Source of the DNA: Kitasatospora setae KM-6054
Lineage (GTDB): Bacteria > Actinomycetota > Actinomycetes > Streptomycetales > Streptomycetaceae
DNA length: 64,000 nucleotides
Direction: 5' to 3'
NCBI RefSeq assembly: GCF_000269985.1
Contig: NC_016109.1
Coordinates: 806,001 to 870,000 of the forward strand
Shown: positions 45,649 through 53,616 of the stretch, one piece after another
Position numbering within the stretch: position 1 is the first letter of the stretch
How the letters are laid out: each line of letters opens with the position of its first letter
The notes under the pieces: generated by a model
Database searches by the model: none
The model's input: the letters and a program-made list of their open reading frames with translations, nothing else
Told to the model about the DNA's origin: nothing
Translations under genes and position numbers: made by a program

Positions 45649-45725
45649 GGCCTCCCCCGGCGGGGTGTGATCGCGTACGGTGGGGGCGACTTGGCGGGTG
45701 GGCGTAGCGGGCGGGGGCCGAGAGG

Positions 45726-46178
45726 ATGATCGTCGTCACCGGGTTGGTGGCACTGGGGCTGCTGTGGTTCGGGACGGTGTGCGTCCGGGGCGAGCTGCGG
45801 AGCTGGCGGAGCCCGGTGGCGTACGCGCCCTGGCGGGCGAGGCTGGAACCCGAAACGACCCGCGCCCTGCTGGTGGTGGGGGTGTTCCAGTACTTCCTCG
45901 GCGCCCTGGTCGGCCTGGTCGACGCGCTGAACGCCACCGGGGTCATGGGCGGCTCGTCACGGCTGCCCGTAGCGCTGGTGGCCCCGCTGGTGCTGCTCCT
46001 GCTCGGCGTCACCGCCAGCGGTTGGACGATCCTGGCGATCGCCTGGTTCAACCGGCCGCGCTTCCTGGTCCCGCCGCGGCTGCGGGACCAGCCCGGCCTC
46101 GTGTCGGTGCGCCGTCGGCGCCCGGCGGCGCCGCGGATCCGGACGTCGAAGCGGACCCGGACGTCGAAGCGGCCCTGA
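45726..46178 (+). CDS. Small membrane protein of unknown function
   Basis: 150 residues. Three hydrophobic segments (MIVVTGLVALGLLWFGTVCV, LLVVGVFQYFLGALVGLVDALN, ALVAPLVLLLLGVTASGWTILAIAWF) separate short loops. The last ~45 residues are basic, ending in the imperfect repeat RIRTSKRTRTSKRP, produced by a duplicated 18-bp stretch. Upstream, GAGAGG lies before the ATG. The gene is convergent with the thiolase gene and separated by a small hairpin. I recognise no family. Confidence 0.55.
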   Translation: MIVVTGLVALGLLWFGTVCVRGELRSWRSPVAYAPWRARLEPETTRALLVVGVFQYFLGALVGLVDALNATGVMGGSSRLPVALVAPLVLLLLGVTASGWTILAIAWFNRPRFLVPPRLRDQPGLVSVRRRRPAAPRIRTSKRTRTSKRP

Positions 46179-46202
46179 CCGCCCCGGAGGCCGACGGGGC
46201 GG
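46179..46202. terminator. Short bidirectional hairpin between convergent genes
   Basis: ccgccccg at 46179-46186 pairs with cggggcgg at 46195-46202 around an 8-nt loop, in the 39-bp gap between the membrane protein and thiolase stops. Confidence 0.6.
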
Positions 46203-46217
46203 CCCGGAGGCGGGGCG

Positions 46218-47402
46218 TCAGCGCGGGACGGTGAGCAGCAGGGCGTCGCCCTGTCCGCCGCCGCCGCAGAGGGCGGCCGCGCCGGTGCCGCCGCCGCGCC
46301 GCTTGAGGGCGTGGGCGAGGTGGAGCACCAGGCGGGCTCCGGACATGCCGATCGGGTGGCCGAGGGCGAGGGCGCCGCCGTCGGTGTTGACCCGGCCGGA
46401 GTCGATGCCCAGGTCTTTCATGGACTTCAGGGCGACGGCGGAGAACGCCTCGTTGATCTCGATCAGGTCGAGGTCGGCGACGGCGAGCCCGGTCCGGTCG
46501 AGCAGCCGCCGGATCGCCCGGCTGGGCTGGGAGTGCAGGGAGGTGTCGGGCCCGGCCACGCTGGCGTGCGGGCCGACCTCGGCGAGCGGCTCCAGGCCGA
46601 GTTCGGCCGCCTTGCGCGCGCTGGTCAGGACGAGCGCGCAGGCGCCGTCCGAGAGCGGTGAGGAGCTGGCGGCGGTGATGGTGCCGCCGGGGTCGAAGGA
46701 CGGGGCGAGGCGGGCGAGCTGCTCGGGGGTGCTGTCGGCCCGGACGCCCTCGTCGGCGCTGACCAGCAGGGGGGCGCCCCGGCGCTGGGGGACGGGGATC
46801 GGGGCGATCTCGGCGTCGAGGCGGCCGGCCCGCTGCGCCTCGGCGGCGCGCCGGTGCGACTCCAGGGCGTAGGCGTCCTGTTCGGCGCGGGTGAGGCCGA
46901 GCGCGGGGCCCCGGCGGTCGGTGGCGGCGCCCATCGGGATGTGCTGGAAGGCGTCGGTGAGGCCGTCGTGGGTGGCGCTGTCGAGCAGCTGCGGCGGGGC
47001 GCCCCGGTAGCCGGCGCGCAGGCCGGGCAGCAGCAGGGGCGCGTTGGTCATCGACTCCATGCCGCCCGCGACGACGACCTCGTACGCGCCGGAGCGGATC
47101 AGCAGGTCGGCGGTGGCGATCGCGTCGATGCCGGACAGGCAGACCTTGTTCACGTTGACCGCCGGCACGTCCAGCGGGATGCCGGCCGCCACGGCGGCCT
47201 GCCGGGCCGGGAGTTGGCCGAGCCCGGCCTGCAGCACCTGGCCCATCAGCACGTACTCGACCTGTTCGGGGGCGACTCCGGCCCGGGCGAGGGCCGCCTT
47301 GACGGCGTGCGCGCCGAGTTCGACGGCGCCGAGCGGGGCCAGCGCGCCGCCGAGCCGGCCGATCGGGGTGCGGGCTCCGGCGACGATCACCGAGGTTGTC
47401 AT
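46218..47402 (-). CDS. Thiolase family acetyl-CoA acetyltransferase
   Basis: 394 residues. SVIVAGARTPIGRLGGALAPLGAVELGAHAVKAAL is the thiolase start; NVNKVCLSGIDAIATADLLI holds the nucleophile Cys88; DLIEINEAFSAVALKSM is the NEAF motif; LALGHPIGMSGARLVLHLA holds the active His; AALCGGGGQGDALLL the second Cys. The family condenses or cleaves acetyl-CoA/acetoacetyl-CoA units. The gene is divergent from the TetR gene at 47635, whose palindrome lies in the 232-bp gap between them, so local repression by the TetR product is likely. No other fatty-acid genes are adjacent. Confidence 0.93.
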   Translation of the reverse strand: MTTSVIVAGARTPIGRLGGALAPLGAVELGAHAVKAALARAGVAPEQVEYVLMGQVLQAGLGQLPARQAAVAAGIPLDVPAVNVNKVCLSGIDAIATADLLIRSGAYEVVVAGGMESMTNAPLLLPGLRAGYRGAPPQLLDSATHDGLTDAFQHIPMGAATDRRGPALGLTRAEQDAYALESHRRAAEAQRAGRLDAEIAPIPVPQRRGAPLLVSADEGVRADSTPEQLARLAPSFDPGGTITAASSSPLSDGACALVLTSARKAAELGLEPLAEVGPHASVAGPDTSLHSQPSRAIRRLLDRTGLAVADLDLIEINEAFSAVALKSMKDLGIDSGRVNTDGGALALGHPIGMSGARLVLHLAHALKRRGGGTGAAALCGGGGQGDALLLTVPR

Positions 47403-47532
47403 CTGCGCTGCCTGCCTTCTGACGCATCGAAGGAAACCGACGGATGGAATGTATCTTCCGCCCGCGGTCGGCCGTCAATGTGTCGCAGGCCACCGCGTGC
47501 GGAGGATTGCCGATCTTCTGCCACTGGATTTG

Positions 47533-47547
47533 CCGACCATCGGTCGG
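47533..47547. promoter_or_regulatory. Probable TetR operator in the thiolase/TetR intergenic region
   Basis: ccgacc-atc-ggtcgg (47533-47547) is a perfect 6-bp palindrome flanked by TT/AA pairs. A near-identical half with opposite strand (accgacggatgg, 47436-47447; 11 of 12 bases match) lies close to the thiolase start. Confidence 0.65.
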
Positions 47548-47634
47548 TAACTTGGCGACGACCGCCCCACCGGGCGCGGCTCGGACCCAGCGCCGGGTGC
47601 GGTTCGGGCCGGAGCCCCGCGTAGGATCCCGCAG

Positions 47635-48243
47635 GTGACACCACCCGGCCGCAGGACCCAGCAGCAGCGCTCCGAGGCGACCACCGCCGACCTCCTCTCC
47701 GCCGCCCGGCACCTGTTCGCCGCCGACGGCTACGCCACCACCTCCCTCGACGCCGTCTGCGAGCGGGCCGGGGTGTCGCGCGGGGCGCTGTACCACCACT
47801 TCCGCAACAAGGAGGCGCTGTTCCTCGCGGTGTACGAACGCGAGCAGCGCGCCCTGGCCGCCGCCATCGCCGAGGAGTTCGGCCGCCACCTGGACCCGTG
47901 GGAGGGCCTGATCGCCGGCTGCCGGGTCTTCCTGGTCCGCGCGCACGAACCGGCCGTCCAGCGGATCACCATCATCGACGCGCCGAGCGCGCTGGGCTGG
48001 GACGCGGTCCGGGCGGTCCGCGAGGACTGCCGGCACATGATGCGGATCGGGGTGAGCCGGGCGGTCCGCGCCGGCAGCATCGCGGACCGCCAGGTCGAGG
48101 CACTCGCCTCGCTGCTGCACGGCGCGCTGTGCGAGGGCGCCGTGGCGGTGGCCTGCGCCCCGGACCCGGCGGCCACCCTGGAGGCCGTCCTGGCCGAACT
48201 CGTCCGCCTGCTCGACGCGTTGGCCGCGACGCCCCGCGCGTAG
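47635..48243 (+). CDS. TetR family transcriptional regulator
   Basis: 202 residues from GTG. RSEATTADLLSAARHLFAADGYATTSLDAVCERAGVSRGALYHHFRNKEALFLAVYE is the TetR helix-turn-helix domain with its YHHF recognition helix end. The C-terminal ~135 residues are an all-helical ligand/dimer domain (ITIIDAPSALGWDAVRAVREDCRHMMRIGVSRAVRAG resembles the TetR_C_23-like group). A ligand such as an acyl-CoA is plausible from the divergent thiolase gene. It is convergent with the MHS transporter. The start region has no strong ribosome site. Confidence 0.9.
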   Translation: MTPPGRRTQQQRSEATTADLLSAARHLFAADGYATTSLDAVCERAGVSRGALYHHFRNKEALFLAVYEREQRALAAAIAEEFGRHLDPWEGLIAGCRVFLVRAHEPAVQRITIIDAPSALGWDAVRAVREDCRHMMRIGVSRAVRAGSIADRQVEALASLLHGALCEGAVAVACAPDPAATLEAVLAELVRLLDALAATPRA

Positions 48244-48314
48244 CGGGGATGGGGCGCGGCGGAACGGACGGGTCCGGGCCGGGCCTGGCCTGGGGGGCTG
48301 CTCCGTTGGCTCCG

Positions 48315-49778
48315 CTAGACGCGGGCCGCCTTCGCCGCGGCGGCTCCGTCCGTTCCGGCCGCCGGGTCCGTCCCGTCCGCGTCCAGGGCGGCGAGGTCGC
48401 GGCCGCGGGTCTCGCGGGCGCAGAGCACGGCGACCAGGGTGACGACGGCGGCGAGGGTGACGTACACCGAGATCGGAGTGGAGCCGCCGTAGTCCTTCAG
48501 CAGCGCGGTGGCGATCAGCGGCGCGGGCGCGCCGGCCGCGACGGAGGCGAACTGGGCGCCGATCGAGGCCCCGGAGTAGCGCATCCGGGTCGCGAACATC
48601 TCGGAGAAGAACGCGGCCTGCGGCGCGTACATCGCGCTGTGGAAGACCAGGCCGACGGTGACCGCCAGCAGGATCAGCGGGAACGACCTGGTGTCCAGCA
48701 GCCCGAAGAAGGCCCACGCCCACACCCCGACGCCCGCGGCCCCGGCCAGGTAGACCGGCCGGCGGCCGACCCGGTCGGAGAGCGCGCCGAACAGCGGGAT
48801 CAGCGCGAACTGCACGGCGGAGGCGATCAGTACGGCGTTCAGCGCGGTCTGCTTGTCGAGCTTGAGGTGGCCCACGCAGTACGCCAGCACGAAGGTGGTC
48901 AGCACGTAGTACGAGATGTTCTCGGCCATCCGGGCGCCCATCGCGACCAGCACCTCGCGCCAGTGGTGGCGCAGCACGGCCAGCAGCGGCGGCTGCTCGG
49001 CCTTCCCCTGCCCCGCCCCGCGAGTCGCCTCCGCCGCGCGGGCCGCCTCCGCCGCGCGGGTCGCCTCCGCCTTGCGGGCCTCGGCCTTGGCGAGGGCGTC
49101 CTGGAAGACCGGGGACTCGTCGACGGCGAGCCGGATCCACAGGCCGACCATCACCAGCACCGCGGAGAGCAGGAACGGGACGCGCCAGCCCCAGGCGAGG
49201 AACTGCTCGTCGCTCTGGACGAAGGTCATCAGGTCGAGCACGCCGACCGCCAGCAGGTTGCCGGCCGGGGCGCCGCCCTGCGGCCAGGACGCCCAGAAGC
49301 CGCGCCGCTCCGGGTCGCCGTGCTCGGAGACCAGCAGCACCGCGCCGCCCCACTCGCCGCCCAGCGCGAAGCCCTGCACCAGGCGCAGGAAGGTCAGGAT
49401 GACCGGCGCCGCGACGCCGATGCTGTCGTAGCCCGGGACGCAGCCGATCAGCGCGGTCGCGCCGCCCATCAGCAGCAGGCTCAGCACCAGCAGCTTCTTG
49501 CGGCCGATCCGGTCGCCGAAGTGGCCGAACACCAGGGCGCCGAGCGGGCGGGCGGCGAAGCCGATCGCGTAGGTGAGGAAGGAGAGCAGGGTGCCGGTCA
49601 GCGGGTCGGCCTTCGGGAAGAACACGTGCCCGAAGACCAGGGCCGCGGCCGAGCCGTACAGGAAGTAGTCGTACCACTCGATGGTGGTGCCGATCAGCGA
49701 GGCCGCCACGACCCGGCGCAGCGCCGCCGGTCGGGGAGCGGGGGGCGTGTCGTTCCCGGCGAGGGTGGAGTTGACCAT
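48315..49778 (-). CDS. MFS transporter, metabolite:H+ symporter (MHS) family
   Basis: 487 residues, 12 membrane segments. LRRVVAASLIGTTIEWYDYFLYGSAAALVFGHVFFP is the MHS signature start; YAIGFAARPLGALVFGHFGDRIGRKKLLVLSLLLMG is the loop 2-3 motif with extra charged residues; FLRLVQGFALGGEWGGAVLLVSEHG is helix 4-5. The central cytoplasmic loop has tandem KAEARKAEATRAAEAARAAEATRGAG repeats. Members import citrate, alpha-ketoglutarate, shikimate, proline/betaine or sialic acid. A purine- or organic-acid importer is likely, but the substrate cannot be fixed. It is convergent with the TetR gene. Confidence 0.9.
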   Translation of the reverse strand: MVNSTLAGNDTPPAPRPAALRRVVAASLIGTTIEWYDYFLYGSAAALVFGHVFFPKADPLTGTLLSFLTYAIGFAARPLGALVFGHFGDRIGRKKLLVLSLLLMGGATALIGCVPGYDSIGVAAPVILTFLRLVQGFALGGEWGGAVLLVSEHGDPERRGFWASWPQGGAPAGNLLAVGVLDLMTFVQSDEQFLAWGWRVPFLLSAVLVMVGLWIRLAVDESPVFQDALAKAEARKAEATRAAEAARAAEATRGAGQGKAEQPPLLAVLRHHWREVLVAMGARMAENISYYVLTTFVLAYCVGHLKLDKQTALNAVLIASAVQFALIPLFGALSDRVGRRPVYLAGAAGVGVWAWAFFGLLDTRSFPLILLAVTVGLVFHSAMYAPQAAFFSEMFATRMRYSGASIGAQFASVAAGAPAPLIATALLKDYGGSTPISVYVTLAAVVTLVAVLCARETRGRDLAALDADGTDPAAGTDGAAAAKAARV

Positions 49779-50110
49779 GGGTCACCGATTCCGCGTGGAG
49801 TGAGGGTCGGGGAGGGACGTCGCCACACCGTAGGAACGCACAGGTCACCGGCCTATGTGGGAATCGTCCACAGTTTCGGCGGCAGCGGTGTGGTGCCGCC
49901 CCACCCCGGGACGGCCCGCCCGCCGCCCCGTCCTCCGCCGCGGGGAACCTCCGGGGCGGTGGTTCCGCGGGGCCGGGGCCGGGTATCCACACCACGGTCG
50001 CGGCACGCGCGGGTCGTCGGAGCTCGGAACTCCCGGTCGGCGCACCGGCCCGGCCGCCCCCGCCCCCCCGCTCCTCCTCATCCCCTCGTCCCCGCCCGAT
50101 CGGAGTCCCC
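49779..50110. other. Divergent intergenic region between the MHS transporter and P450 genes
   Basis: 332 bp. The part near 49779 should hold the transporter promoter. 49850-49920 includes tatgtgggaatcgtccacag and several GTG/GCC runs; the right half is CG-rich. I see no gene, repeat or clear palindrome. Confidence 0.5.
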
Positions 50111-51352
50111 GTGGATCTGTCGCTGCGCCGTCCCGTCCAGCGGATCAGCGCGGAGGACGGCGACCTGCACCGCCAGGCGGAGCGCCTGCGGGCGGTGGGG
50201 CCGCTGGTGCCGGTCGAGTTGCCGGGCGGGCTCGCGGCCTGGGTGGTGACGTCCGACGTGCTGGGGCGGGAGTTGCTGGTGGACCGCCGTTTCGTGAAGG
50301 ACGTGAACACTTGGCACGCCTGGCGGCGGGGCGAGGTGCCGGCCGACTGGCCGCTGCGGCCGGTGGTGGACACGCCCCGCAGCCTGATCACCGTCGACGG
50401 CGCCGAGCACCGGCGGCTCCGGGCGCCGCTCGCCCGCGCCCTGACGCCCGCGCGGGTGGCGGCGCTGCGCGGACCGGTCGGGGCGATCGTCGCGGGCCGC
50501 CTCGACGCGCTCGCCGCCGCGGCCCGGCTGTCCCCGGACGGGACGGTCGACTACCGCGTGCTGTTCGCCTTCCCGGTCCCGATGGAGGTGCTCGGCCTGC
50601 TGCTGGGCATCCCCGCCCAGTGGTACGGGAGGCTGCGGGTGCTGTTCGACGACTTCTTCAGTGAGGCCGTCGACGTGGAGCGCAAGCTCGCGGCGGTGCT
50701 CGGCATCCGCGGGCTGATCGCCGAGCTGATCGCCCGGCGCCGGAGCGAGCCGGGCGACGACCTGGTCGGCGCGCTGCTCACCGCCGTCGCGGACGACCCG
50801 TACACCGACGAGGAGTTGATCGGGACCCTGCTGGTCCTGATCGGTGCCGGCCACGAGACCACCGTGCACCTCCTGGTGCACGGCCTGCGGGCGCTGCTGC
50901 GCCACCCCGAGCAGCGCGCGCTGCTCGCCGCCCGGCCCGGGCTGTGGCCGGCCGCGGTGGAGGAACTGCTGCGCTACGACGCGCCCGTGGCCACGTTCTT
51001 CGCCCGGTACGCCGCCGCGGACGTGCGGATCGGGGACGCGGACGTGCGGGTCGGGGACCCGCTGCTGCTCAACTACCTGGCGATGGGCCGCGATCCGGGC
51101 CGGTACGGGGACGACGCCGGCGCGTTCGACGCGGCCCGCTGCCCGGTCGGGGGCCACACCAGTTTCGGGTACGGGCCGCACGCGTGCCCGGGCGCGCAGC
51201 TCGCCCGGCTGGAGGCGGTCAGCGCGCTGCCCGCCCTCTTCGCGCGTTTCCCCGGGATCCGGCTGGCCGTCCCCGACGACGAGCTGGAGCGCTTCCCGTC
51301 GCTGATGCTCAACGGGCGGGTCGCCGTCCCGGTCCGGCTCGACGGGCACTAG
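50111..51352 (+). CDS. Cytochrome P450
   Basis: 413 residues from GTG with CGGAG six bases upstream. LIGAGHETTVHLLVHGL is the I-helix oxygen-binding AGxET motif (~residue 244); EELLRYDAPV carries the ExxR pair; VGGHTSFGYGPHACPGAQLARLEAV holds the heme-ligand Cys (~residue 358). Size and motifs fit soluble class I bacterial P450s that take electrons from ferredoxin; none is adjacent. It ends 260 bp before the CreE-like gene and is separated by a hairpin and a promoter, so it is close to but probably not in the nitrosuccinate operon. The substrate is unknown. Confidence 0.95.
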   Translation: MDLSLRRPVQRISAEDGDLHRQAERLRAVGPLVPVELPGGLAAWVVTSDVLGRELLVDRRFVKDVNTWHAWRRGEVPADWPLRPVVDTPRSLITVDGAEHRRLRAPLARALTPARVAALRGPVGAIVAGRLDALAAAARLSPDGTVDYRVLFAFPVPMEVLGLLLGIPAQWYGRLRVLFDDFFSEAVDVERKLAAVLGIRGLIAELIARRRSEPGDDLVGALLTAVADDPYTDEELIGTLLVLIGAGHETTVHLLVHGLRALLRHPEQRALLAARPGLWPAAVEELLRYDAPVATFFARYAAADVRIGDADVRVGDPLLLNYLAMGRDPGRYGDDAGAFDAARCPVGGHTSFGYGPHACPGAQLARLEAVSALPALFARFPGIRLAVPDDELERFPSLMLNGRVAVPVRLDGH

Positions 51353-51451
51353 GCGGCGGGCACGGCGCGAGACGGCGCGGCGCGGGGCGGCGAAGGACGC
51401 GGATCCGGCCGGGCCGGGGGTCTCGGGTGCCCTATCGTCCGTGCACGTCAA

Positions 51452-51467
51452 ATGCCCTTTTGGGCAT
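51452..51467 (+). terminator. Small hairpin between the P450 and CreE-like genes
   Basis: atgccc (51452-51457) pairs with gggcat (51462-51467) around TTTT. It may end P450 transcription; the stem is short. Confidence 0.45.
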
Positions 51468-51484
51468 GGAAGTTCGAGATTCCG

Positions 51485-51514
51485 TTGACGCCGGCGGCGC
51501 GCACTGGGCATGAT
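51485..51514 (+). promoter_or_regulatory. Probable promoter of the CreE/CreD-like operon
   Basis: TTGACG (51485-51490), 18-bp spacer, CATGAT (51509-51514). The -10 is identical to that before secreted-array member 4. Confidence 0.6.
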
Positions 51515-51519
51515 CCCAT

Positions 51520-51531
51520 TGGTCCAGACCA
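51520..51531 (+). promoter_or_regulatory. DasR-like palindrome just downstream of the CreE/CreD promoter
   Basis: TGGTCCAGACCA (51520-51531) matches 11 of 12 bases of TGGTCTAGACCA and covers the predicted transcription start, so it could act as a roadblock operator. The flanks (catt...ttcc) differ from the dre consensus arms. Confidence 0.55.
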
Positions 51532-51612
51532 TTCCCGGTCGACAACGTACTCTCTCCACCCGGAATTCGCAGGATCTCCACCGCAGACGCACAAGGACAG
51601 GAGGGAGTCCCC

Positions 51613-53616
51613 ATGGAGAGCATCCGCCCGACTCGGACGCTTTCGCACGACACGCCCCGGCCCACCCCGGCGACCCCGGCGAGACCGGTGGCACCGGGAA
51701 CGGCAGGGACCCGCAGACAGGTGGCCCTGATCGGCGCGGGCCCGCGCGCGCTGTCCGTGCTGGAGCGGCTCTGCGCCAACGAGCGGGCCGACCCGTCCGC
51801 GCAGCCGCTGACCGTGCACCTGATCGACCCCGACCCGCCGGGGGCGGGCGCGGTCTGGCGCACCGACCAGTCGCGGCACCTGCTGATGAACACGGTGGCC
51901 TCCCAGGTCAGCGTGTTCACCGACGACAGCGTGCGGATCGACGGCCCGGTCGAACCCGGGCCGAGCCTGTACGAGTGGGCCCGGTCGCCGTTCGGGGTCG
52001 GGGCCGAGGACGAGGCCGACGTGCTCGCCGAGGCAGCCGTGCTGGGGCCCGACGACTACCCCAGCCGGGCCTTCTACGGCGCCTACCTGCGGGCGGTGTT
52101 CGGGCGGCTGGTGGAGCGCGCGCCGCGGCACGTCACGGTCCGGGTGCACCGCTCCCGGGCCGTGGGCCTCGACGGGGAGGAGCTCCAGCGGGTCCGGCTG
52201 GCGGACGGCGGCACGGTCGACGCGCTGGACGCCGTGGTGCTGGCCACCGGGCACGTACCGGCCGTACCGGGCCCGGAGGAGCAGCGGCTGGCCGACTCGG
52301 CGGCGGCGCTCGGCCTCGGCTACCTGCCGCCGGGCAACCCGGCCGACGCCGACCTGGGCGCCGTGCGGCCGGGCGAGCACGTCCTGCTGCGCGGGCTCGG
52401 GCTGAACTTCTTCGACCACCTGACGCTGCTGACCGAGGGCCGGGGCGGCTCCTACGCCCGCGAGGACGGCCGACTGGTCTACCGCGCCTCCGGCAAGGAG
52501 CCGGTGCTGTACGCGAGTTCACGGCGCGGCGTGCCCTACCAGGCCCGCGGCGAGAACCAGAAGGGCGCCTACGGGCGGTACTTCCCCCGGCTGCTCACCG
52601 CCGAGCACGTCGACGCCCTCCGCCGGCGCGGCACCCCGCTCGACTTCCGCCGCGACCTGTGGCCGCTGATCGCCCTGGAGGTGGAGAGCGTGTACTACGG
52701 GACGCTGCTGGACGCCCGCGGCCGCCCGGCCGACCGGGAGCCGTTCACCGAGCTCTACCTGGCCGCCGGGGCACCGGAGCGGCGGGCCGAACTGCTGCAC
52801 GCGTACGGCATCGACCGGGCGGACCACTGGGACTGGGAGCGGCTGGCCCAGCCGTGCGCGGGGCGGGAGTTCGGCGACCGGGCGGAGTTCCGGTCCTGGC
52901 TGCTGGGGTACCTGGCCGAGGACCTGCGGGAGGCCCGGGCCGGCAACGTCCGGGGCCCGCTGAAGGCCGCCCTGGACGTGCTGCGCGACCTGCGCAACGA
53001 GATCCGGCTCGCCGTCGACCACGGCGGCCTGGACGGCGGCTCGCACCGCGACGACCTGGAGGGCTGGTACACCCCGCTCAACGGCTTCCTGTCGATCGGC
53101 CCGCCGGCCGCCCGGATCGAGCAGATGATCGCGCTGATCGAGGCGGGCGTGCTCGAACTCACCGGCCCGGGAACCACGGTGAGCGTCGACGCCGAGCGGC
53201 GGGCGTTCGTCGCCCGCTCCGGCCGGGTGCCCGGGCCGCCGGTCCTGGCCACGGTGCTGATCGAGGCCCGGCTGCCCGAACCCGACCTGCGCCGGACCGC
53301 CGACCCGCTGCTGCGGAGCCTGCTGGACGCCGGCGGGATCGCCCCCTACCGGACGCCGGGGACCTGCGGCCACGAGACCGGCGGACTGCACGTCACCGCC
53401 CGCCCGTACCGGGTGGTCGACGCCGAAGGGCGGGCGCACCCGCGCCGGTTCGCCTACGGCGTGCCCACCGAGGGCGTGCACTGGGTCACCGCCGCCGGCA
53501 TCCGCCCCGGGGTGGACTCGGTGACCCTGGGCGACTCGGACGCGATCGCCCGCGCGATACTTGCGCTCCGACCCGTGGAGCACCGGGACGCCGACAGGAT
53601 AGGAGCCAGCGCGTGA
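51613..53616 (+). CDS. FAD/NAD(P)-binding monooxygenase, CreE-like (L-aspartate N-oxygenase, nitrosuccinate-forming)
   Basis: 667 residues with AGGAGG nine bases before the ATG. After a Pro/Thr-rich leader of ~35 residues, RRQVALIGAGPRALSVLERLCANERADP is the FAD-binding Rossmann motif of the pfam13454-type proteins. VIDPDPPGAG-like (LIDPDPPGAGAVWR), HLLMNTVASQVSVFTDD, VVLATGHVPAVPGPEEQ and HVLLRGLGLNFFDHLTLLTEGRGGSY are the family's long insert-rich core. CreE-type enzymes oxidise L-aspartate twice at nitrogen to nitrosuccinate. The assignment rests on motifs plus the coupled lyase gene; other substrates are possible. Its stop overlaps the lyase start (GTGA). Confidence 0.75.
   Translation: MESIRPTRTLSHDTPRPTPATPARPVAPGTAGTRRQVALIGAGPRALSVLERLCANERADPSAQPLTVHLIDPDPPGAGAVWRTDQSRHLLMNTVASQVSVFTDDSVRIDGPVEPGPSLYEWARSPFGVGAEDEADVLAEAAVLGPDDYPSRAFYGAYLRAVFGRLVERAPRHVTVRVHRSRAVGLDGEELQRVRLADGGTVDALDAVVLATGHVPAVPGPEEQRLADSAAALGLGYLPPGNPADADLGAVRPGEHVLLRGLGLNFFDHLTLLTEGRGGSYAREDGRLVYRASGKEPVLYASSRRGVPYQARGENQKGAYGRYFPRLLTAEHVDALRRRGTPLDFRRDLWPLIALEVESVYYGTLLDARGRPADREPFTELYLAAGAPERRAELLHAYGIDRADHWDWERLAQPCAGREFGDRAEFRSWLLGYLAEDLREARAGNVRGPLKAALDVLRDLRNEIRLAVDHGGLDGGSHRDDLEGWYTPLNGFLSIGPPAARIEQMIALIEAGVLELTGPGTTVSVDAERRAFVARSGRVPGPPVLATVLIEARLPEPDLRRTADPLLRSLLDAGGIAPYRTPGTCGHETGGLHVTARPYRVVDAEGRAHPRRFAYGVPTEGVHWVTAAGIRPGVDSVTLGDSDAIARAILALRPVEHRDADRIGASA

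Noticed and set aside
50111..53616. P450 as a member of the CreE/CreD operon
   Set aside because: A hairpin (51452-51467) and a separate promoter (51485-51514) lie between them, so co-transcription is not supported, although a functional link remains possible.
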